DNA of 11,378 nt from CAZGYE01 sp964530165 (lineage in GTDB: Bacteria > Planctomycetota > Planctomycetia > Planctomycetales > Planctomycetaceae). Position numbers and translations under genes: made by a program. Under the pieces are notes generated by a model. The model searched no databases, had not been told where the DNA came from, and was given only the letters and a program-made list of their open reading frames with translations. The stretch lies in contig CAZGYE010000187.1 of the NCBI GenBank assembly GCA_964530165.1, forward strand, positions 1 to 11,378. The letters are read 5' to 3'. Shown one piece after another: positions 6,031-11,378 of this stretch (its first letter is position 1; every line of letters begins with the position of its first letter).

Positions 6031-6606
6031 TCACTCGGACACAGTCCATTCTGGCGGCAAGTGATCCAATCGCAACGGTGATTCCGCCACGCCTTCAAAC
6101 CAGGCAGCGCTCGACCATTTCCAATCTCTTGCCTGCTCAACCAGTCTACGGCGCACCGGATTCAAATGGACGTAATCGATCATTCGTTCCAGTGTTCGCG
6201 GCTCTGCGATATTCCGATCGTACCCACCCCCTTTCTGCCAGAACTGATGCCGTCACTCTCGCCCCTTGCGGACAGTAATGCGATCCAACCATTTGGGGGA
6301 TTCTCGCCGCAAAAACGCGACGGCCCTGCGAGAAACGGGTAACTTGATCCCGCTGCGAATCTCAGTGATGTCGTACTTCTCTTGGCTCGGCCAAACGATG
6401 AGATGCACATGCTCGGGCATGAACGCGTAGGCCCAGACAGCGAAATCCAGCTTGTCACGAGCGGCGTCGATGGCATCGATGAGCCATTCACAACATCGAT
6501 CTGCTTTCAGAAACGGATAGCCGTGATAACACGAGAACGTGAGCTCATGCGCATGGCCCATTTCGTTGAAATTCTGGCGCCGTCGATGTCTTCCTGGTGA
6601 ATCCAT
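6031..6606 (-). pseudogene. RAYT (REP-associated tyrosine transposase) interrupted by one in-frame TGA
   Basis: RAYT proteins are Y1/HUH single-strand transposases related to IS200/IS605 TnpA that act on REP sequences. From the ATG at 6606 the frame reads through GHAHELTFSCYHGYPFLKAD and MPEHVHLIVWP (HUH-type HVH) to codon 117, where TGA at 6253-6255 stops it. The same frame then continues at once with RHQFWQKGGGYDRNIAEPRT and MIDYVHLNPVRRR (predicted catalytic tyrosine), then DWKWSSAAWFEG, ending at TGA 6031. The whole is about 191 codons, normal for the family. The single stop separates the HVH motif from the tyrosine, so the first product alone would be inactive. A CGA-to-TGA point change would explain it. 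Start alternatives are ATGs at 6642 and 6561. Confidence 0.85.
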
Positions 6607-6675
6607 ACGGCCGATGCTACGGGTTTCCAACACGGGCCACAAATGCTTTGTGGGTCAATTGTGCGGACCGCTTAA

Positions 6676-6735
6676 CCGGGGCGACGCTTCGCTCACGCCC
6701 CGCCACCCCGCCACCCCGCCGCCACCCCGCCGGTC
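6676..6735 (-). repeat. REP element R4 with a GCCACCCC tandem tail, upstream flank of the RAYT gene
   Basis: The REP core spans 6676-6706 and is identical to R1. It is followed on the plus strand by a short run of GCCACCCC units, the last preceded by an extra GCC. It lies about 70 bases upstream of the RAYT start and is inverted with respect to R3, so the transposase gene is bracketed by REPs at 5971 and 6706. Confidence 0.8.
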
Positions 6736-6838
6736 GTAACCGCCACGGACCTGTCCTTCCATGAAAAGACCTATCAATTATTGGAGTTATTGTACAGCGC
6801 GATGTCAACCATAGAAGGTGTGACGAAAACAATCCTCT

Positions 6839-6919
6839 GGCGAGCGGGGCCAGTCATGGCCCCGGTTCGTGCTGCGCGTTCGTTGCTCAGCACCAGCCGG
6901 TTGACACCGGCCGCTCGCC
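6839..6919. other. 81-bp four-helix-junction sequence between the RAYT unit and ruvB
   Basis: A 7-bp outer stem (6839-6845 with 6913-6919; two further bases could pair in competition with hairpin 1) closes over three hairpins. Hairpin 1 is GGGGCCA/TGGCCCC (6846-6863) with a 4-base loop. Hairpin 2 is GTGCTG/CAGCAC (6869-6893), extended by two pairs past a mismatch, with a 7-base loop. Hairpin 3 is GCCGGT/ACCGGC (6896-6911) with a 4-base loop. All stems are perfect in the stated bases. It is not a tRNA: arm spacing and T-loop bases are wrong. It begins about 38 bases past the ruvB stop and could be a structured 3' end, a dispersed repeat, or a small RNA. There is no T-run directly after it on either strand. 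Confidence 0.5.
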
Positions 6920-6956
6920 TGAGCAGGTGCGCGTCTCACAACACAGGTTGGGTGAA

Positions 6957-8054
6957 TTAGAACAGCCGTCCCTGTCCTTTTGGATCGTCGGCTGGCAGTG
7001 CCAGGCCCAGGTGTTCGCAGGCGGCGGCGGTGACCATGCGGCCGCGCGGCGTTCGCTGAATGAAGCCGCATCGCAACAGGAACGGTTCGACTTCGTCTTC
7101 CAGCGTATCGGGCGGCACGTTCATGCTGTGGGCCATGGCCTGGAGGCCGGCCGGTCCGCCGGTGAAGACCGTCACCAACGTTTCGAGATAGCGCCGGTCC
7201 TGCCTTTCCAGCCCAAGCTGATCGACTTCGAGTTTCTCGAAGGCCCACACGGCGATCGGCGTGGTGATCCGCCCATTGGCTTCGCTGACCGTGGCGACGT
7301 CGCGGGTCCAGCGGAGCAGATTGTTGGCTTTTCGCGGCGTTCCGCGGCTGCGTCGGGCGATCTCGGACGCCGCTTCCGAGGTAATCTCAGTCCGCAGCTT
7401 CCGCGCGTTGATCTCGACAATCTCCATGATCTCGTCGGTCTCGTAGAATTCGAGGTGTTCCCGACTGACGAAACGGTCGCGCAGCGGCGCGGTCAACATG
7501 CCGCTGCGCGTCGTGGCCCCGATGATCGTAAACGGCTGCAGTTTCATGTTGATGGTGCGTGCGTTCAACCCGTCGCCCAGCGTGATGTCGACGCGGAAGT
7601 CTTCCATCGCCGGGTAGATAAACTCCTCGACCGCGGGCGGCAGCCGGTGAATCTCATCGATAAACAGCACCGAACCGTAGCCGGCGTTTGTGAGATAGGG
7701 CAGCAGGTCTTTCGGGGCGGTCAGGGCCGGGCCGGACGTGATCTGCATTTCGGTGCCGAGCTCTTTGGGAACGACCGTGGCCAGCGTTGTCTTACCCAGA
7801 CCGGGAGGCCCGTCGAGCAGCAAATGACCGAGCGGCTCTTTGCGCTTCTGTGTCGCATCGAGCATGATCTGCAGGCGCTCGACCACCCGCCGCTGACCGA
7901 CGACGTCCGCCAGCCGCTGGGGACGCAGCTCGTCGTCGTAGCGGGAATCGTTCGGATCGAGGCCGCCGCTGGAAAAACCAAAACCGCCGGAGCTCTCGCT
8001 CCCAGCGTCGTCTCCGTCGGTCTTTCCTCCCTGAATGATCGGTTCGCGCACCAT
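6957..8054 (-). CDS. ruvB: Holliday junction branch migration ATPase RuvB
   Basis: The protein has 365 residues. RuvB hexamers, loaded by RuvA, drive branch migration of Holliday junctions in recombination and repair. Visible: LRPQRLADVVGQRRVVERL at the start of the AAA+ core, Walker A GPPGLGKTT (82-90, K88), Walker B FIDEIH (131-136), the sensor and arginine region IIGATTRSGMLTAPLRDRF (177-195), and the C-terminal winged-helix motif FIQRTPRGRM. The family is usually about 330-350 residues; the excess is an N-terminal Gly/Ser/Asp-rich extension of about 38 residues, probably disordered. The ATG at 8054 is the first in frame and has no clear ribosome binding site. yebC lies 78 bases upstream on the same strand. 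ruvA and ruvC are not in the window. Confidence 0.97.
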   Translation of the reverse strand: MVREPIIQGGKTDGDDAGSESSGGFGFSSGGLDPNDSRYDDELRPQRLADVVGQRRVVERLQIMLDATQKRKEPLGHLLLDGPPGLGKTTLATVVPKELGTEMQITSGPALTAPKDLLPYLTNAGYGSVLFIDEIHRLPPAVEEFIYPAMEDFRVDITLGDGLNARTINMKLQPFTIIGATTRSGMLTAPLRDRFVSREHLEFYETDEIMEIVEINARKLRTEITSEAASEIARRSRGTPRKANNLLRWTRDVATVSEANGRITTPIAVWAFEKLEVDQLGLERQDRRYLETLVTVFTGGPAGLQAMAHSMNVPPDTLEDEVEPFLLRCGFIQRTPRGRMVTAAACEHLGLALPADDPKGQGRLF

Positions 8055-8132
8055 GGATGGACAATAGCCGGTTTACGAATGCAAATCCATTCCAATTGCT
8101 GCATCACAATCGGCAAGGTGGTCGGTTCCTCT

Positions 8133-8882
8133 TCAGTCGGCGACCTCTTCCATGACTTCGTCGGGGATGTTGAAGTTCGCGGTGATGCTCTGGATGTCGT
8201 CTTGGTCTTCCAGGGCCTCCATCAGCTTCAGGATTTTTCGGCCCGAATTGGCGTCGAGCTCGACCGTGCTGGTGGGGATGCGGGAGATCTCGGCCAGATC
8301 GGTAGGAACCTGAGCGGCTTCCAGGGCCTCGGAGACCTGTCCGAAGAGTTCCGGCGCGCAGGTGATCTCGAACATCCCGCCCGCCTGCTTGACGTCGTCG
8401 GCGCCGGCTTCCAGCGCGACTTCGAACAACTGGTCCTCGTCGACATGTTTGGCGGGAATCAGGAACAGTCCCTTGCGCTCGAACATCCAGGCGACACAAC
8501 CGGTGCTGCCGAGATTGCCGCCGTTGATCTCGAAAACCTTACGGACCTCGCCGGCGGTGCGGTTGCGGTTCTCGGTGAGGATCTCGCACAGAACGGCGAC
8601 CCCGCCGGGACCGTAGCCTTCGTAGACGATCTCTTCGAACTGCTCGCCGGCGCTCTCGCCGCAGCCTTTCTTGACGGCACGCTCGATGTTCTCCATCGGC
8701 ATGCTGGCTTTTCTGGCCTTGTCGATGGCATAACGCAGCGTCAGGTTCATGGCCGGGTCGCCGCCGCCGTGCTGGGCGGCCACGATAATCGCCCGGCTCA
8801 GTTTCGCGAACAGCTTGCCGCGCTTCTTGTCGATCCTCGACTTCTTGGCCGCAATGTTTGCCCAGTGTGAGTGTCCAGCCAT
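8133..8882 (-). CDS. yebC: YebC/PmpR (TACO1) family protein
   Basis: The protein has 249 residues from the ATG at 8882, which gives the invariant family start MAGHSHWANIAAKKSRIDKK; the frame is open 21 codons further but those residues are not family-like. Further signatures are RGKLFAKLSRAI, YEGYGPGGVAVLCEILTENR, GGNLGSTGCVAWMF and the C-terminal DDIQSITANFNI. The family was first described as transcription regulators; more recent work ties members to translation, including relief of stalling at proline runs and mitochondrial COX1 translation by TACO1. Which applies here cannot be seen. It lies between the TPR gene (77 bases upstream) and ruvB, and yebC next to ruv genes is a common bacterial arrangement. 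No strong ribosome binding site is present. Confidence 0.96.
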   Translation of the reverse strand: MAGHSHWANIAAKKSRIDKKRGKLFAKLSRAIIVAAQHGGGDPAMNLTLRYAIDKARKASMPMENIERAVKKGCGESAGEQFEEIVYEGYGPGGVAVLCEILTENRNRTAGEVRKVFEINGGNLGSTGCVAWMFERKGLFLIPAKHVDEDQLFEVALEAGADDVKQAGGMFEITCAPELFGQVSEALEAAQVPTDLAEISRIPTSTVELDANSGRKILKLMEALEDQDDIQSITANFNIPDEVMEEVAD

Positions 8883-8959
8883 GGTGTCGATTCTCGTCGT
8901 CGTTGGAGAGTTGCGATTGCTACCAGCGGAGACGGTTACGGCCACGAGTGGTTCAGCAA

Positions 8960-11281
8960 TCAGCGTTCGGCGCGCGGCTTGCCGGCGCTCTTTGCTTTCT
9001 TCAACTTCTGCTCGATTTGCTCGATCAATTTTTTGTCGGGCCGGGATTCCGCCTTACTCTTCTCGAGCGCTTTCTGCCAGAGTTCTTTCGCCTTGTGCGT
9101 CTTCTGTAGGTGATCGTAGCAATCCGCCAAATGGTCGAGAATGGTGGGGTCATCGCCGCCGGGCGTTTTGATCGCCTTCTCCAAATAGGTGACCGCTTCG
9201 TCAAATTTGCCCAGCTTGTAAAGCACCCAGCCCATGCTATCGAGATACGCGGGGTTTTCAGGCTCGGCCTTGATCGCCTTGCGGATCATCGTCTCGGCTT
9301 TTTCGAGGTGCTTGCCCTGATCGGCGTACAGATACCCGAGATCGTTATTCACCGATGGGTTATCGGGTTCCTCTGCCAGTATTTTTTCGAGAATCTGCTC
9401 GCCCTTGCGTATGTCCCCCTGTTGGACGTAAATGTTGGAGAGGTGAAATTGGGACTGCCGCGCAATTCCTTTCGCCTGCTGACTCTTCGCGATGATTTGC
9501 TCAAAAACAGGAACGGCCTTGTCCCACTGACGACTGTGGTAATAGATCCATCCTTCCTGATAATCGAGCAGCGCCTTGCCGGCCGCATTGCCGGCGACGA
9601 TTTTTCGCGCTTGTTGAATCGCCTCCAGCGCTGCCTTCGTCTCGCGGTTCCACTCGAGTGCCTGCGAAAGCCGCAAGAGGTTGTTCGGCTTGCTGCCGGC
9701 CAGCGCGGGATCGTTGACCGCCTCGCGAAAGACGTTCACAGCCTCTGCGTAGTTACGGACGATCAGGAGATGTCCACCCAGCTCTTCGTAAATCGGCTGA
9801 GCCCGCTCGCGGCGGGCCTTGATGGCGAAGCGGAAGAACTGCACGGCCGCGTCGCTGTTGCGAGCCTCGGCTGCCAGCGTGGCGAGAATGTAGCTGCCCG
9901 CGAATTCAAGCTGCGGGTTCTCGCCCTGTGCGAGTTTTCTGCCGGCGGCCAGCAGACCGTCGAGCAGTTTTTCGTTCTCACGGAGGGGCTTCATTTCAGC
10001 TTCGAATCGTTTCAGGTGTGGATTCTCACTGTCCCGTTGTCCTCGCATGCGGGCGAGGAGCAAGGCATCCACCACGTCTGTCAACGCTTTGCTGAGTGCA
10101 TCGAGCAGTTTCTCGGGCTGGTTCTGTCGCCGATACACGACCGCCAAACCGGCGTAACCTTCCGCGTCGCCGGAGCCGGCCAGCGTCTTCTTATACAGCG
10201 CTTCAGCCTCTTTCAAGCGGTTCCTTGCGACGTACTGCCCGGCCAGGAAGTATTGCAGCGTGCTGTTTCGAAGATCCTTCTTTGCCAGCTCTTCCAGTCG
10301 TCCGATGAGTTCGCCGGATTTGCCCATCTGCTTGAGGATGTCGGCCAGCAGTTCATAGGCGGTGCTTCCCTTGGACTGTAGTTGCGCGTCGAAGTACTTC
10401 TGCAGCTCGGAGAGCGCTTTGTCGCGTTGATTTGTTTGCAGATACACGCGAGCCAGATTGTAGCTGAGCGTCCCCGGTTTGCCTTTGCGCGCCTTGGCGG
10501 CCCGCTCGAACGCGTCGACCGCCTGCTTGGGCCGCTTCGCATCCAGAAACGCCTGTCCGATTCGCTCGAAGCGGGTGGCTGGATTGGACTCCAACATTCG
10601 CCGAGTGCGAAAGTCGAGTTTGAACTTGTCTGGATGGACGAGCGCGTCAAAGACGACCCGGTAGCAGTCAGCCGCTTTGAGAGCCTGACCGGTCGCCCCG
10701 TAATAGACGGCCAGGTCACTCATCAGCATGACGAAGACGCCGGAATTCTTTTTCAACGTCTTCGATTGTACTGCTTTCTCCAGCAACCCGATGGCGTCGG
10801 GCAGATTTCCCTGCGCGGCCATGTGGACGGCCAAGCGGCGCAGCAATCGGTGATCACTCGGATCGAGCTCGACCGCCTTGCGTGCATATTTGACGGCCTC
10901 TTCAATTTGATTCAGGCTGAAAGCCAAAGGGATCAGTGCGCGATAGATCTGAATGGCGTCGGGATCGAGCTTGACGGCTTTTCGATACGCGTCCAGCGCG
11001 CCGCGGAAATCGTTGCGGGCCTGGCGAAATTGGCCGGTCATGTACCAGGCCGTCGCGTCGACGCGCGCCTGACCGGCGGGGTCACGCGGATGGATGGGGT
11101 CGGGCGGCATCAACGAGTCATCGCCGAGCTGCAGGCGAAACTTTTGGGCGGGCGTCTTCTTCGCCTCGCCGTCGCGAGACTCCGCGAAACTGACATGAGA
11201 AACGGTCCCTCCGAACAGCAAGACTGCCGAGAGAACCAAAAGCAGACCCGGAATTCTTACGTTGTTCCAAACGGCAAACAT
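8960..11281 (-). CDS. Exported tetratricopeptide-repeat protein
   Basis: The protein has 773 residues from the ATG at 11281. That start is preferred over one 27 codons upstream because it has a GGAGGG ribosome binding site at six bases and opens directly into a signal peptide: a short N-terminus with R9, a hydrophobic core LLLVLSAVLL, and a likely cleavage site after VSFA (residue 33). The mature part is nearly all helix-pair repeats of the TPR type, for example GALDAYRKAVKLDPDAIQIY, EEAVKYARKAVELDPSDHRL, HLEKAETMIRKAIKAEPENP and DEAVTYLEKAIKTPGGDDPT. The last roughly 40 residues are lysine-rich. It is probably a periplasmic or surface scaffold for protein contacts, with no enzymatic domain visible. 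The last four or five repeats are the closest to consensus. The function is unknown. Confidence 0.9.
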   Translation of the reverse strand: MFAVWNNVRIPGLLLVLSAVLLFGGTVSHVSFAESRDGEAKKTPAQKFRLQLGDDSLMPPDPIHPRDPAGQARVDATAWYMTGQFRQARNDFRGALDAYRKAVKLDPDAIQIYRALIPLAFSLNQIEEAVKYARKAVELDPSDHRLLRRLAVHMAAQGNLPDAIGLLEKAVQSKTLKKNSGVFVMLMSDLAVYYGATGQALKAADCYRVVFDALVHPDKFKLDFRTRRMLESNPATRFERIGQAFLDAKRPKQAVDAFERAAKARKGKPGTLSYNLARVYLQTNQRDKALSELQKYFDAQLQSKGSTAYELLADILKQMGKSGELIGRLEELAKKDLRNSTLQYFLAGQYVARNRLKEAEALYKKTLAGSGDAEGYAGLAVVYRRQNQPEKLLDALSKALTDVVDALLLARMRGQRDSENPHLKRFEAEMKPLRENEKLLDGLLAAGRKLAQGENPQLEFAGSYILATLAAEARNSDAAVQFFRFAIKARRERAQPIYEELGGHLLIVRNYAEAVNVFREAVNDPALAGSKPNNLLRLSQALEWNRETKAALEAIQQARKIVAGNAAGKALLDYQEGWIYYHSRQWDKAVPVFEQIIAKSQQAKGIARQSQFHLSNIYVQQGDIRKGEQILEKILAEEPDNPSVNNDLGYLYADQGKHLEKAETMIRKAIKAEPENPAYLDSMGWVLYKLGKFDEAVTYLEKAIKTPGGDDPTILDHLADCYDHLQKTHKAKELWQKALEKSKAESRPDKKLIEQIEQKLKKAKSAGKPRAER

Positions 11282-11287
11282 AAAACG

Positions 11288-11293
11288 CCCTCC
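11288..11293 (-). promoter_or_regulatory. Ribosome binding site deciding the TPR gene start
   Basis: GGAGGG on the minus strand, six bases before the ATG at 11281. It is one of the clearest Shine-Dalgarno sites in the window and settles the start in favour of the form with an intact N-terminal signal peptide. Nothing else is recognised between 11294 and 11378. Confidence 0.75.
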
Positions 11294-11378
11294 AAAGCGA
11301 AATCCGCGTGCTCCACTCGCATGACGACACCCCGCGGCATCGGGAGAGTAGAGGCTCGCCACGTTCCTTGTGACCCGC

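Noticed and set aside
6253..6255. TGA as selenocysteine in the RAYT gene
   Set aside because: RAYT enzymes have no cysteine or selenocysteine at this place. The context fits an arginine codon changed to TGA, and I saw no SECIS-like hairpin immediately after it.
6846..6863. GGGGCCA/TGGCCCC hairpin as the ruvB terminator
   Set aside because: There is no adjacent T-run; the nearest T-rich bases on the minus strand are well over ten bases away, and the hairpin is better explained as part of the larger junction.
6839..6919. tRNA gene suggested by the cloverleaf-like fold
   Set aside because: Arm spacing, stem lengths and loop sizes do not fit, and there is no GTTCRA T-loop or plausible anticodon arm.
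6927..8870. A 647-codon open frame on the plus strand
   Set aside because: It runs antisense through ruvB and most of yebC, both certain from their motifs. Its composition is that of a mirrored high-GC frame and no family signature is seen.
9110..10381. A 423-codon open frame on the plus strand
   Set aside because: It is antisense to the TPR gene, whose repeats fix the coding frame on the other strand.

Overview
The window is bacterial and gene-dense, with every recognisable protein gene on the minus strand. Housekeeping genes (mnmG, yebC, ruvB), an excisionase-type HTH plus receiver-domain regulator, a large secreted TPR protein and sparse Shine-Dalgarno sites suggest a Planctomycetota-like genome. 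That taxonomic guess is low-confidence; nothing in the window proves it.

Layout. 1-81: the first 27 codons of a gene leaving the window. 222-800: an HTH-receiver response regulator. 801-1357: a non-coding gap with one promoter candidate. 1358-3223: mnmG. 3224-6956: an accessory island. 6957-8882: ruvB and yebC. 8960-11281: a large exported TPR protein.

The accessory island is the interesting part. On the minus strand it reads: an Abi_C-family abortive-infection-like gene, an attC-like site, hicA-hicB, half an attC-like site, a RAYT/REP relic, the tail of a broken gene, a second full attC-like site, DUF2442-DUF4160, and a last orphan half-site. All genes point the same way. Each ends at or within about 15 bases of a CATAAC/CCCAAC box, and two of the boxes open long imperfect palindromes that close with GTTATG. 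This is the layout of an integron gene-cassette array without an integrase in view (a CALIN-type array), carrying small defence and toxin-antitoxin cassettes. The two complete sites show the unequal arms with extra unpaired bases expected of attC.

A RAYT (Y1 transposase) unit flanked by inverted REP elements lies at the upstream end of the island. Its reading frame is complete except for one in-frame TGA. A 144-bp deletion derivative of the same unit, keeping one REP, has landed in the cassette array and apparently cut both an attC site and a cassette gene.

The Abi_C-like protein ends in DDDIPF, identical to the last six residues of the E. coli single-stranded DNA-binding protein tail, which suggests that it may dock on SSB-binding partners. 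Between the RAYT unit and ruvB is an 81-bp sequence that can fold into a closed four-helix junction and that I could not assign.

No tRNA, rRNA or CRISPR array was seen, and no integrase gene lies in the window.
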